Source: Planctomycetaceae bacterium (lineage in GTDB: Bacteria; Planctomycetota; Planctomycetia; Pirellulales; Pirellulaceae). Taken from it: 64,000 bases of DNA. Under the pieces are notes generated by a model. That model saw nothing but the letters and a program-made list of their open reading frames with translations, searched no databases and had not been told where the DNA came from. Positions 27,740-36,881 of the stretch are shown here, in pieces (position 1 is the first letter of the stretch; each line of letters begins with the position of its first letter). The position numbers and the translations under genes are program-made. The stretch lies in the NCBI GenBank assembly GCA_002717145.1, contig PBCP01000058.1:34696-98695 (forward strand), read 5' to 3'.

Positions 27740-28333
27740 GTGTCACTCTCAGCAAAAACAGTGTTTACGACTGGCGAAGCAGCCAAAATATGTAAGGTCA
27801 GTCAGCAGACAATCATTCGTTGTTTTGACAACGGTACATTGAAGGGATTTCGCGTGCCTGGTAGCCGCTTTCGTCGAATTCCACGTGAGCAGTTGTTCGC
27901 CTTCATGAAGGAAAACGGAATTCCAACAGATGCATTGGAAAGTGGCGACCGTAAAGTACTGGTTGTCGATGATGATGTTGAATTAGTGGAATTGTTGGTC
28001 GACGTTTTCGAACGCGATGGTCGTTTTGAAGTTAAGACTGCAAACAATGGATTTGATGCCGGAATGTTAGTGCGGGAATTCCGTCCAGACCTTGTGGTCC
28101 TGGATGTCATGCTTCCGGATATTAACGGTAAGGAAGTCTGTGTTCGTGTTCGTAACGACGACACACTGGAAGCGGTCAAAATTATCTGTATTTCCGGTAT
28201 GGTTGAGCAGGATAAGATTTCAGAACTGACAGCTGCTGGAGCAGATGATTTTATGCATAAACCATTTACAGTTGATCGTCTGTTGGATCGGGCATGTGAT
28301 CTTCTGGAAATGGAGAGAGCAGTCACCAATTAG
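27740..28333 (+). CDS. Response regulator with N-terminal excisionase/MerR-type HTH
   Basis: A 197-residue fusion. Residues 8-62 form a helix-turn-helix of the excisionase/MerR type (TTGEAAKICKVSQQTIIRCF, then RVPGSRFRRIPREQL). Residues about 72-192 are a receiver domain: VLVVDDDVELVEL gives the acidic pocket, D122 in VVLDVMLPDI is the phospho-acceptor, and the conserved lysine is in FMHKPF. The HTH-first order is the reverse of most response regulators. The start is GTG at 27740, with CAGGAGGGAC at 27725-27734 as ribosome site. The histidine kinase gene follows, but a terminator lies between, so the two may be only partly co-transcribed. Confidence 0.92.
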   Translation: MSLSAKTVFTTGEAAKICKVSQQTIIRCFDNGTLKGFRVPGSRFRRIPREQLFAFMKENGIPTDALESGDRKVLVVDDDVELVELLVDVFERDGRFEVKTANNGFDAGMLVREFRPDLVVLDVMLPDINGKEVCVRVRNDDTLEAVKIICISGMVEQDKISELTAAGADDFMHKPFTVDRLLDRACDLLEMERAVTN

Positions 28334-28377
28334 TTTGACTAAACTAGTTCCCGGATCTAGTTAGCGAAAACAAGTCA

Positions 28378-28409
28378 AAGACGCGCATCATCCGGTGTGC
28401 GTCTTTTTT
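28378..28409 (+). terminator. Rho-independent terminator between response regulator and kinase
   Basis: AAGACGCGCA (28378-28387) pairs with TGTGCGTCTT (28396-28405), with an 8-base loop and TTTTTT after the stem. It ends 24 bases before the kinase ATG. Confidence 0.85.
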
Positions 28410-28433
28410 GCTTGCATATTCCCAGACAATGTT

Positions 28434-29639
28434 ATGACACGCTGGCCAACGATAACTATCCATGATCAATCGTTGGGGTTGCCTGCTTTGCCGGCTACCC
28501 TCAATCGCCTTGTGCGCATCGCCGTGTGCCTGACTAGAGAAAATCGTGAACAGGAATATATTGATCTTATAGAGGGTGATCCTTTTTTTGCCGTTTGGCT
28601 AGCCGCTCAGGCCAGTCAGCGCGGAATAGCAATAGCATCAGAAAGTGATCTCGGCGTATGGTTGAAAGAGGATGGCGAACAAACTATTGCCGAACTTGAT
28701 CCAGAGCCTACGGACGATCTGTACCCACCGGACCCGGAAGCCTCAGCCGCTTATATCTGCCGATTGCTTGGTGCTGCTAAGGATGCAGGGCAACCCGTAG
28801 TATCTGTTATTCAGTCCGTTTCACTGGATTTGGAAGCGGCTGGCGATCAAATTGCCAATCAGTTGATGAAGCAAATGAATGCGGTTGTGGATTGGGATGG
28901 CCCGAAAGTAACGTTCGCCGATTGGCAGCGAGTCCTCAACTGGGATCAACGAGACGAATTGTTTGAACGCCAACTACATCACAAGAAGATGTTGGCCATA
29001 CGTAACTTCGCATATGGTGCCGGCCATGAAATTAACAATCCTTTAGCAAACATTACGTCTCGTGCTCAGAATCTGGTAAAAACTGAAAAGGATGTGGCAA
29101 ATCGAAGAGAACTATTAACTATCGAGACTCAGGCTCATCGCGCATCAGCCATGATTGCTGATTTAATGGTTTTTGCAGTACCTCCATCGCTGACGTTGAA
29201 ACCTGTGAGTGTGAAAAATCTCGTAACTCAGTCAGCTCAGGAGATGAGTGAGTTTACGGCTCCGTTGGGATTGGAGCTCGAGGTTCATGATGGTGAAGAT
29301 GTCCTGATCCAGGCTGACGAAGAAGCCTGTCTCGAAGTTTTCAAGGCAGTGATCCAAAATAGCATTGATGCATTGGAGGAAGGAAAGATTTCCTTTTCCT
29401 GGCGAAGTGAAAACAACAAAGTGTTTGTAATGGTTACTGACACAGGTTCACCGATACCAGATGAGCATCTGGAGGTATTGTTTGATCCTTTCTTTTCCGG
29501 GCGAGAGGCCGGACGAGGCATCGGGTTTGGACTTACCAAAGCCTGGCGAGTCATGCAATTACACCATGGGGAAATTCGAGTGGGGAATCAACCTGGGGGA
29601 GTTATCACCACCATGCAGTTTGTGAAAGTTCCCGACTGA
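28434..29639 (+). CDS. Cytosolic sensor histidine kinase with HDOD-like N-terminus
   Basis: A 401-residue kinase without membrane spans. The N-terminal part begins LGLPALPATLNRLVRIAV and IEGDPFFAVWLAAQAS, which matches the opening of HDOD domains, but the region is short and degenerate. The H-box GAGHEINNPLANI has the phospho-accepting His at H198. The ATPase domain has the N-box around N309 (QNSIDALEEGK), VTDTGSPIPDEHLEVLFDPF and GRGIGFGLTKAWRVM. ATG 28434 is preferred over a GTG at 28395 that lies inside the terminator hairpin. The preceding HTH-receiver protein is the obvious partner. Confidence 0.92.
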   Translation: MTRWPTITIHDQSLGLPALPATLNRLVRIAVCLTRENREQEYIDLIEGDPFFAVWLAAQASQRGIAIASESDLGVWLKEDGEQTIAELDPEPTDDLYPPDPEASAAYICRLLGAAKDAGQPVVSVIQSVSLDLEAAGDQIANQLMKQMNAVVDWDGPKVTFADWQRVLNWDQRDELFERQLHHKKMLAIRNFAYGAGHEINNPLANITSRAQNLVKTEKDVANRRELLTIETQAHRASAMIADLMVFAVPPSLTLKPVSVKNLVTQSAQEMSEFTAPLGLELEVHDGEDVLIQADEEACLEVFKAVIQNSIDALEEGKISFSWRSENNKVFVMVTDTGSPIPDEHLEVLFDPFFSGREAGRGIGFGLTKAWRVMQLHHGEIRVGNQPGGVITTMQFVKVPD

Positions 29640-29683
29640 ATCTCCACACGAATCGATGAGTGTTGAAAGATAGGATTGTCCGG

Positions 29684-30703
29684 CTACTGTGCCAGCCCTC
29701 GTCGAGCCAGTTCTGCCATCACGCCACGTACGATGGCCTCGATATCGATACCACTTGCCGCAGGATTATATTGAAAGCTGGTTTGAGCTTCCTGCATAAA
29801 TCCTTCATCACGCAGCATCTGCTCCAATTCTCCACGAAGAACCTGTAGCTTGGCGGTCAGTTCAGGACCTTGAGGTTGGCGTCCGGTACCTGTATTAAAC
29901 CCTCGCAGTTTAATGGCTTCACGAAAGCCTTCAGGAAATTCGCTCCGATAAATCATGGCATCAAAAAGGCGGAGTAGTCTGTATTGGAGGTCTCTGGCTA
30001 GCTCCCATTGCCCGGTCGATGCCAGCTGGAATATCTTTCCAGTGATTTCAGGGCATACACCACTCGAAGCATTGGTCCCTCCGTCAGCTCCCACCCACAT
30101 CATGGGAACTAATACCGGGTCCCATCCAGTCATAAATGCAAAATCAGGACGATTAGGTCGAACTTTGGTGATCATACGCATCATCTGAGGGATGTCCCCG
30201 GATGAATCCTTGATGCCTACCACTCGATCACAGTCATCAGCAAGCCTGGCGACAGTATCGACATCAATCGGTGAAGCAAAGAGTGGAATGTTATACAGAG
30301 TCACATCGATTGGCGAATTATCGGCAATTTCTTTGAAGTATGTATAAACTGCTTCGGGACCGATTTGGTAATAGAAGGGGGAAACGATGGCCACGGCGGT
30401 GGCTCCCAAATCGTAGTATCTCTCACATGCTCGGATCGTTTCTCGTGTATTTGCTTCTGCTGCTCCTGCTAAGATCGGGACCCGGCCGTTCACTTGATCA
30501 GCGATGATTTCAATAATCCTCACTCGCTCTTCAGCAGTGAAACGAGTGAATTCACCCGTCGATCCATTGGGATAGAGACCATGTACGCCTTTATCGATCA
30601 ACCAATCCACATAACGTCGAGTTTCCCCTTCATTTATGTTTCCGTTGTTGTCCAAACAGACGATATTAGGAGTAAAGATACCGGATAGTTTTGCTTGACT
30701 CAT
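29684..30703 (-). CDS. DapA-family (dihydrodipicolinate synthase / N-acetylneuraminate lyase) protein
   Basis: A 339-residue class-I aldolase-type lyase. It shows the family's substrate loop as [12 protein letters not shown] (a GTTGE variant), the proton-relay Tyr in TLYNIPL, and the Schiff-base Lys at K165 in [10 protein letters not shown]. At 339 residues it is longer than DapA (about 290), with a C-terminal extension ending in a helical tail ([16 protein letters not shown]). There is no lysine-biosynthesis neighbour, so an aldolase acting on a keto-acid sugar is as likely as DapA. A perfect palindrome lies 45 bases upstream of the start. Confidence 0.9.
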   Translation of the reverse strand: MSQAKLSGIFTPNIVCLDNNGNINEGETRRYVDWLIDKGVHGLYPNGSTGEFTRFTAEERVRIIEIIADQVNGRVPILAGAAEANTRETIRACERYYDLGATAVAIVSPFYYQIGPEAVYTYFKEIADNSPIDVTLYNIPLFASPIDVDTVARLADDCDRVVGIKDSSGDIPQMMRMITKVRPNRPDFAFMTGWDPVLVPMMWVGADGGTNASSGVCPEITGKIFQLASTGQWELARDLQYRLLRLFDAMIYRSEFPEGFREAIKLRGFNTGTGRQPQGPELTAKLQVLRGELEQMLRDEGFMQEAQTSFQYNPAASGIDIEAIVRGVMAELARRGLAQ

Positions 30704-30747
30704 GACTGACCGTATTCCACGATGGCGATTGGTTCATTTTTAACGGG

Positions 30748-30767
30748 TACGGATTACCTAATCCGTA
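30748..30767. promoter_or_regulatory. Perfect 9-2-9 palindrome upstream of the DapA-family gene
   Basis: TACGGATTA-CC-TAATCCGTA, 45 bases upstream of the minus-strand start at 30703. The symmetry and position fit a repressor operator over a promoter. The remainder of the spacer to 30994 holds no gene I can support. Confidence 0.5.
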
Positions 30768-30994
30768 TAGATTTTCATTAACTTGAAAAACTATACCCTT
30801 CGACGAATGGCATGTCGTAAAAAATCATAACTTTTCTGACTGGCGAAACCGTAGCGGTCAGAGAATCAGCGAAGAGAGAAGCAGTTATGTTGGTTGTAAC
30901 GAATAATCAGTGGTAAGCATGTTCAATAGATGACATGAATACGTTGACTAACATATGAAATCATGATTTGGTAACACTCTATAAAAACAATTCC

Positions 30995-33079
30995 ATGGCG
31001 AACCAAGTTCCTACCAAGACCAGCTTACCGAAATCCTTCGGTCTTCTGATATTGGGGATATATTTCTTAATATTCACGTTCACCGCATCTCCTGGGCAAT
31101 CCGGGTCTGGTGAAGTCGGGATCACAGCTCACCATGTCCCGTGGATCAGACTCATCATTCCGGATGAAATGATTTTGGAATGGGCGGAAAATTCGGCCGA
31201 CAGAATTGAAGTATTAGATCGTGTCCCGTTGTTGTTCGGAACTTCCGCTCTATTGATCACAGTCATGCTGATCGGACGTGCCGGATTACGGGGATTCAAA
31301 ACGATTTGTACGTCGCGGCTCGAAACCAGTGTGCTCGCATTTGCCTTAGGAACAACCTTGCTCACGTTGTTTGCGTTTTTATTGGGAGTCTTAGGCGGGC
31401 TCAGGCTATGGTGGGCATATCTATTGCCGCTGGGAATAGCGATCGGTATTGAATTAAAGGCTGATGATGGATCCCTGTCTTGGGCACGGTTGAAGTCAGC
31501 GATCAATTCGAGTTTCGTAATCAACCAACTTTCTTGGTGGTTGATAGCCATTCCCGTCGCGTTGATTCTTGCCGGCGCGATGCTCCCTCCCTGGGAATTT
31601 GACGTTCGCGAATATCATTCACAAGTCCCTAAAGAGTGGTTCCAGTCTGGTGCAATCGAGCACTTGCCACATAATAGCTACTCTTCGATGCCATTAGGAG
31701 CAGAATTGATTAGCGTGGTACCAATGGCATGGGCTCAGTTGTTTTCTGAATCGGATGCGTGGTGGTTCGGAGCTCTGATTGGTAAGACATTTCTAAGTCT
31801 CTATGCTTTGTTTGCGGGATTGGCAGCCTGGGGGTTGGCTGTTCGTCTGGGTGACAAATCGTCGGGGGCGATAGCAGCGATACTTACCGTGACGTGTCCA
31901 TGGATTGGATACATCAGTATGACCGGATTAAACGAAGTGGCACTCACATTCTTCTGGTTATCCGCTTTGTTAGTCATCGAAAGAAGTGGAGACGAACAAA
32001 AGTCATGGTTCCGGGACACCTTGTTGGTAGGGATATTGGCGGGGGCTGCCGGAGCCGTGAAGTATACGGGGCTGGTTTTTGTGATCGTGCCGGTTGGTGT
32101 TTGGTTGTGTTTTAAATTTCGTCAGAGATTTTCGGTGGTTATGGTCGCATTTAGTCTTGGCTGTGTCATTTCCTTTGGGCCCTGGCTGATAAAAAATACG
32201 GTGCAAACTAATAATCCGGTCTATCCATTGCTCGGAACTGTTTTTGAATCTCCTCAACGTACTGCAAAACAAGTAGAGCAATGGGATAATGCTCATCAGG
32301 TTCCGTCGGACGATTCATTCGTTGATGGTCTCAGTGAGTTTCTGTGGCAGGGGGCTCTGGTCAGTCCGCTGCTGATAGGCACAGTTCTCGTTACGTTAAT
32401 ACTCCATCCCAAACGTCGGAAACTCTGGCCTTATTTTGCAATGTTGACCTATAGTCTGTTGGTCTGGTGGCTGGCAACTCATCATCTCCAGCGGTTTCTC
32501 GTTCCATTGCTTCCGTTACTGGCGGTGGTCGGGGCTGTCGGGATGTCATCGTCTCTGAAAGGATATCCCCGCTGGCGCGCCGGTGTTCTAATTGCATTGG
32601 TGGTTTACGTGTTTATGTATCTGGGTGCAGGAATGGAAACCGACGCTCGTTTACTGGTGAGGCTTGAAACGCTTCGCTATGGTCCTGCCCTTCAAGAGTC
32701 AGATACAGCAACATTTCGTGTGCATCGGTATTTGAATCAACAACTTGGCAATCAGGGGCGTGTTGTTTTGGTTGGTGATGCAGAGCCTTTTGATCTTAAT
32801 ATGCACGTCGACTACAACACGTGCTTTGATTCCTGTGTGTTTGCAGATTGGTTGGAAGGTCTTTCTCCATTGCAACAACGTCAGACTTTGGTCGATCGAC
32901 AGATTGATTTTATATATGTGAGTTGGGAGGAACTCGACCGATACTCCGGCAGCTATGGTTATGATGAAAGAGTGAACCGGGACTGGATTGAACAATTAAT
33001 TGAAAACAAAGTGCTGGTGCCAGAGCAAAGTGTAGATATCAAATTAAGTTCTGGTCAATTGTTTCGCGTTGCCCACTAG
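30995..33079 (+). CDS. GT-C-like multi-span membrane protein (glycosyltransferase family 39 type)
   Basis: A 694-residue protein with many membrane spans. After the second or third span it has WEFDVREYHSQVPKEW, which resembles the acidic first-loop motif of GT-C glycosyltransferases (PMT/ArnT type), followed by HLPHNSYSSMPLGAELISVV. It has long hydrophobic blocks to about residue 540 and a soluble tail (VVLVGDAEPFDLNMHVDYNT, IDFIYVSWEELDRY). Such enzymes transfer sugars from polyprenyl-phosphate to proteins or lipids. ATG 30995 is chosen over a TTG at 30968; no strong ribosome site is visible for either. It is followed within 14 bases by the phosphorylase-like gene. Confidence 0.75.
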   Translation: MANQVPTKTSLPKSFGLLILGIYFLIFTFTASPGQSGSGEVGITAHHVPWIRLIIPDEMILEWAENSADRIEVLDRVPLLFGTSALLITVMLIGRAGLRGFKTICTSRLETSVLAFALGTTLLTLFAFLLGVLGGLRLWWAYLLPLGIAIGIELKADDGSLSWARLKSAINSSFVINQLSWWLIAIPVALILAGAMLPPWEFDVREYHSQVPKEWFQSGAIEHLPHNSYSSMPLGAELISVVPMAWAQLFSESDAWWFGALIGKTFLSLYALFAGLAAWGLAVRLGDKSSGAIAAILTVTCPWIGYISMTGLNEVALTFFWLSALLVIERSGDEQKSWFRDTLLVGILAGAAGAVKYTGLVFVIVPVGVWLCFKFRQRFSVVMVAFSLGCVISFGPWLIKNTVQTNNPVYPLLGTVFESPQRTAKQVEQWDNAHQVPSDDSFVDGLSEFLWQGALVSPLLIGTVLVTLILHPKRRKLWPYFAMLTYSLLVWWLATHHLQRFLVPLLPLLAVVGAVGMSSSLKGYPRWRAGVLIALVVYVFMYLGAGMETDARLLVRLETLRYGPALQESDTATFRVHRYLNQQLGNQGRVVLVGDAEPFDLNMHVDYNTCFDSCVFADWLEGLSPLQQRQTLVDRQIDFIYVSWEELDRYSGSYGYDERVNRDWIEQLIENKVLVPEQSVDIKLSSGQLFRVAH

Positions 33080-33093
33080 TTGATTAGGTCGCT

Positions 33094-33954
33094 ATGTTAT
33101 TTCGATTCCTTGTTGCCAATATGCTTAAGACACAGGCACAGGATGCGGTACGTAACAAAGTAGAAGAAATTGTTACGGATCAGGTGCGTAACCTCGAAGA
33201 AATGAAGCAGGGGCGGGAAATGCCTCCCTGCGATGTGGCAATAGTTTTTGCGAACCATTTAGAAGCTACCGGGGTCGTCGATCAGATGGAAGCTGTTGTG
33301 AGTACTCAATGCGTTAGCTTCGTCGAACATGCCGGAAGGTGGAGAGGACGCGATGTCGTGGTCATTGAAGCAGGTGATACCTGGAGACAGGTTGCCAAGG
33401 CAGTTACCGACCTGATCAATATGCATCAGCCAAACTGGGTTGTCTCCGCAGGCTTTGCCTCGTCGCTCTGCACAGAAATACGTAAAGGGACGATTGTCAT
33501 GCCAGGCATAATCCGCGATGTGAAAGGGAGACGACTCGAAGTGGGCTTACAACTAGCCAGTGATTCGCGTCAACGAGGTCTTTATACCGGTGACCTGGTT
33601 TCGACTCCTGAATTGTTGGAAACTCCTTCGAAACGTAAAAAGCTGGCTGAAGAATCGAGTGCTCAGGTGGCTGATATGGAATCAGCAGTGGTGGCAGAAA
33701 TCTGCCGTCAGGCGAAACAGAGGTGTTTGGCAGTTCGTGTTGTCGCTGAAGCCTTTGACGAAAAACCACCGGAGCTTATGAGCCGTATCTTGAAACAGGG
33801 CACGGCCGCCGGGAAACTTGGCGCTCTTTCGAAGGGACTCTTTACACAGGCGTCTCAACTCAAAGAAATGTGGGATCTGAAGAATGAGGCCTATAAAACT
33901 TCCGAACGATTGGCCGATTTCCTTGCCGGAGTTGTTCGCCAATTGCGGTTGTAG
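33094..33954 (+). CDS. Nucleoside phosphorylase/nucleosidase-superfamily protein
   Basis: A 286-residue protein. About 45 charged N-terminal residues precede a PNP/MTA-SAH nucleosidase-like core with DVAIVFANHLEATGVVDQM, NWVVSAGFASSL, TIVMPGIIRDVKG and VADMESAVVAEICRQ, where the Met-Glu context matches the ribose-binding site. It could be a 5'-methylthioadenosine/S-adenosylhomocysteine nucleosidase or the hopanoid-associated phosphorylase HpnG type. ispH nearby makes an isoprenoid link conceivable but does not prove it. The closely spaced upstream gene suggests shared transcription. Confidence 0.75.
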   Translation: MLFRFLVANMLKTQAQDAVRNKVEEIVTDQVRNLEEMKQGREMPPCDVAIVFANHLEATGVVDQMEAVVSTQCVSFVEHAGRWRGRDVVVIEAGDTWRQVAKAVTDLINMHQPNWVVSAGFASSLCTEIRKGTIVMPGIIRDVKGRRLEVGLQLASDSRQRGLYTGDLVSTPELLETPSKRKKLAEESSAQVADMESAVVAEICRQAKQRCLAVRVVAEAFDEKPPELMSRILKQGTAAGKLGALSKGLFTQASQLKEMWDLKNEAYKTSERLADFLAGVVRQLRL

Positions 33955-34064
33955 TAAAAGGAACTCCAGTTGTAGTGCTGGACAGAGCAATTCGACTAGG
34001 CCATATTTAATTCGTCTCGACGACTAAAGATGAGCGTGACGATTGACTACGGAGAAAGTACCTG

Positions 34065-34994
34065 ATGAAAGTTATCCTGGCAGCTCCTCGCGGTTTTTGT
34101 GCAGGCGTTAATATGGCGATTGAATGCCTGGATTTGTCCATTAAGACGTTAGGCCCCCCCGTCTACGTCTATCACGAAATCGTTCATAACAAATATGTGG
34201 TCGAATCGTTTCAGGGTAAGGGAGCCGTTTTCGTTGATAGCCTTGAAGATGTTCCGATTGGGGCAAACCTTCTCTTTTCGGCTCATGGTATTTCCCCGCA
34301 GATTCGTCAACAGGCTCGCGAACGCGAGCTCTACGCAATTGATGCCACTTGTCCACTGGTCACAAAAGTTCATCTTGAGGCGGTTAAATATGCTAAAGAG
34401 GGATTTTCTATTCTGTTGATTGGGCATGAAGGTCATGATGAGGTGATTGGTACTATGGGCGAGGCGCCAGATGCAATTATTCTGGTGGAAGATGAGGAGG
34501 ATGTTGACAGGATTGAAGTAGCTGACGAATCCAAAGTAGCTTACCTGACTCAAACCACGCTCAGTGTTGATGACGCCAATCGTATCATCAAGAAGATTCG
34601 CGAGCGATTTCCTGATGTAAAATCACCTCCGAAAGGCGATATCTGTTATGCCACTCAGAATCGTCAGGAAGCGGTACGGATTATTGCAGACGATGTTCAG
34701 TTAGTTCTGGTGGTCGGTAGTCAGAATAGTTCGAATAGCCAGCGATTAAAGGAAATCGCGATCGAGCAGGGGAAAGCAGCCTACCTCATCGATGGTGTGG
34801 ATGACATCGACGATTCCTGGTTTGAATCCGTAGACACGATGATGATAACTGCGGGCGCCAGTGCACCGGAAAACCTTGTTCAAGGATGCGTTGACTACAT
34901 GAAGCGGAATTTTGACGCGGAGTTGGAGTCCCGTGTGATTCGGGAAGAAAAGGTCCACTTCAATCTTCCTAAGGAATTGAAGGCTTTACTTTAA
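34065..34994 (+). CDS. ispH: 4-hydroxy-3-methylbut-2-enyl diphosphate reductase IspH
   Basis: The last enzyme of the MEP pathway, an iron-sulfur protein that forms IPP and DMAPP. At 309 residues it is the usual length. The three cluster-binding cysteines are C12 (PRGFCAGVNMAI), C96 (DATCPLVTKVH) and C194 (GDICYATQNRQEAV), in the standard spacing. GGAGAAAG upstream supports the ATG at 34065. It converges with the DUF1080 gene, and the two coding ends overlap by 9 bases. Confidence 0.97.
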   Translation: MKVILAAPRGFCAGVNMAIECLDLSIKTLGPPVYVYHEIVHNKYVVESFQGKGAVFVDSLEDVPIGANLLFSAHGISPQIRQQARERELYAIDATCPLVTKVHLEAVKYAKEGFSILLIGHEGHDEVIGTMGEAPDAIILVEDEEDVDRIEVADESKVAYLTQTTLSVDDANRIIKKIRERFPDVKSPPKGDICYATQNRQEAVRIIADDVQLVLVVGSQNSSNSQRLKEIAIEQGKAAYLIDGVDDIDDSWFESVDTMMITAGASAPENLVQGCVDYMKRNFDAELESRVIREEKVHFNLPKELKALL

Positions 34995-36287
34995 TTCAAC
35001 GATTCTTAAATTGCGGAAACTAAGATTCGTCGTGGGATCATGACCTTGAATCATAATGGACCCTGCTTCCGTCCTTAAACCGCGACGAGGATTGTCGTCT
35101 GCTTTTCTTTCATCGTACCAGTCACTGACCTGGTATCCATTTACCCAGACTGCGATGTGATTTCCGGACATCACAATCGTTTTGTGAAACCACTGATTAT
35201 CCTGAGCGACGATTCTGCGCGCATCCTGCCGACGGAAAATACCACCGGTGCCACAGTCAGCAGGAAGAAGTGGGTTGCCATCCTGCATACCGTTTTGGAT
35301 TTGACTTTCATATCCCATCATGACATCCCCAGGAATACAGCGAAGGAAAATACCCGAGTTGAGAGCTTCGGCGTAGCTAATGCATTCGAGTTGTAATACG
35401 AAATCTGCATAGTGACCTTCTGTTTCCAGTTGACCCCGGCCGTTGACGACATTGAGTTCACCAGAGTCAGTAACGCTAAATCTACTTTCCATTTCGGGAT
35501 ACTCGATCCAGCCAGTGAGGTCTTTGCCGTTAAAGATGGATTCTAGACTGAGTGGCTGCATGATGATATTACGAAAAGCGACGGCTCCTGAGTTGAGTTG
35601 CAAGCCAATGAATCCCCGCGGGATTGGATTTTCGTCGATATAATCCAGTACCAGATTGCCATCAACAAGTGCTTTGATTTGATTCCCCAGGACAGTGATT
35701 TCAGCCGTTTGCCACTCGTCGGAAGTCGGAGCATTTTCTATTTTACGGCGACCAACCAAGCTGCCAGTTGGGAATGGGTTGTCTGCCGGAGCGATATTAA
35801 ATTCATAGCAATCCTTCGTGGGATCCGTCGGTTGACCAGCGGTTCTTAAAAATATTCCGCTATTAGTCGCTTGATCGGCCTTGAATTCCAATCTCAGTTT
35901 GAAGTCAGTGAATTCTGAGGTTGTGCGCAATAGCCCCTGTGTACCTTCGCTTACGGTGATAGCTCCATCCTCGATTGCCCAGTTGGCGTCGCTTTCTGCA
36001 TGCCAGCCAAAGAGACTGCCACCGTCAAATAGGCGAATCCAACCGTCGTTTAAGTCCTGGCTTGAAAGAGGTATAGGTTCCGGAGCAGGTAGGACAGGAG
36101 GTGGTTCGTGTACTTCTTCTTTCTCATTTGGCCGTCCGGTGTTGCCTGGATTTGTATCGGCAGTGGTGGGCTGTTCCAGAGCGGCAACGGGATCATCCTG
36201 TTGTTTTGAGTTTGTGTCAGGCGAGCAGCCCGCGAGTAGTGTCAAAAGCAGGGTTAGGAACGAGAGTGTATGGAAAGTTTGTTTCAT
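34986..36287 (-). CDS. Lipoprotein with two DUF1080 (3-keto-disaccharide hydrolase-type) domains
   Basis: A 433-residue lipoprotein. The signal MKQTFHTLSFLTLLLTLLAG is followed by the lipid-modified Cys and a Pro/Glu-rich linker to about residue 90. Two concanavalin-like DUF1080 domains follow, each opening with a similar phrase: GWIRLFDGGSLFGWHAE near residue 80 and SIFNGKDLTGWIEYPEM near residue 250. Both contain N-S-G-I-F-L-R. DUF1080 proteins include 3-keto-glycoside hydrolases and are highly expanded in planctomycetes. ATG 36287 is chosen over an upstream ATG at 36323 because it gives a clean lipoprotein signal. Confidence 0.9.
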   Translation of the reverse strand: MKQTFHTLSFLTLLLTLLAGCSPDTNSKQQDDPVAALEQPTTADTNPGNTGRPNEKEEVHEPPPVLPAPEPIPLSSQDLNDGWIRLFDGGSLFGWHAESDANWAIEDGAITVSEGTQGLLRTTSEFTDFKLRLEFKADQATNSGIFLRTAGQPTDPTKDCYEFNIAPADNPFPTGSLVGRRKIENAPTSDEWQTAEITVLGNQIKALVDGNLVLDYIDENPIPRGFIGLQLNSGAVAFRNIIMQPLSLESIFNGKDLTGWIEYPEMESRFSVTDSGELNVVNGRGQLETEGHYADFVLQLECISYAEALNSGIFLRCIPGDVMMGYESQIQNGMQDGNPLLPADCGTGGIFRRQDARRIVAQDNQWFHKTIVMSGNHIAVWVNGYQVSDWYDERKADDNPRRGLRTEAGSIMIQGHDPTTNLSFRNLRIVELK

Positions 36288-36387
36288 GACGATTGCTTCA
36301 GGTCGGCTAAATGTTGAGTGCATATGAGGGCTGGTTTCATTATAGTCGCTAAGACTATATTTCAGTGCTCAGCAATTCTACAACGAA

Positions 36388-36870
36388 TCACTCATCGGAG
36401 TCTTGGGCTAGGATTTCCAGTTGGACTTCACCAGTGATTCCGCCGGCGACCTCGGTGATGGTTGTTAATGCATCGCTTTGATCGTCCAACGCGGGAAAGT
36501 CAACGATAATCTCCAGGAGGTTGCGTGGCTCAAGTTTATCTTCGATATCAAATGCCACACTTCCGGATTTAGCTGCAACGCATCCAATGGCTTCGTGGTT
36601 AAGAAAAACATCGGCCAATGCGTTAACCTGTTCGATGCGAATGCGAACTACGTCTCCATCAGCTAATCCTGTCGGTTGATGAAAGTATCTTTGAAACAAG
36701 ACTTTGCCATGAAAGTTCGCGCCTAATGTGTCACTCCAGTCGCATGGGATCTTCATCTTACCTGGTTCTGGTACTGTTGTGCCGGTCTCTTGAGACTGAC
36801 CGTCTGCAGTCCATCTGGTCGTAGCGATAGGCGTGTATTGCCAGGGTCCACGTAACCTAATTGAATGCAT
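36388..36870 (-). CDS. Stand-alone glycoside-hydrolase-2-like sugar-binding beta-sandwich protein
   Basis: A 160-residue protein resembling the N-terminal galactose-binding-like domain of GH2 enzymes: RLRGPWQYTPI, then VLFQRYFHQP, VNALADVFLNHEAIGCV and LEPRNLLEIIVDFP. No catalytic barrel, signal peptide or membrane span is present. It starts 11 bases after the prepilin gene's stop and is followed by the DUF1080 lipoprotein in the same direction. It may bind a sugar or serve as a subunit; the role is unknown. Confidence 0.7.
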   Translation of the reverse strand: MHSIRLRGPWQYTPIATTRWTADGQSQETGTTVPEPGKMKIPCDWSDTLGANFHGKVLFQRYFHQPTGLADGDVVRIRIEQVNALADVFLNHEAIGCVAAKSGSVAFDIEDKLEPRNLLEIIVDFPALDDQSDALTTITEVAGGITGEVQLEILAQDSDE

Positions 36871-36881
36871 CGTTACACGCT

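Noticed and set aside
27802-28329. Ser/Arg-rich minus-strand frame opposite the response regulator
   Set aside because: The plus strand has clear HTH and receiver motifs over the same bases; the reverse frame shows none.
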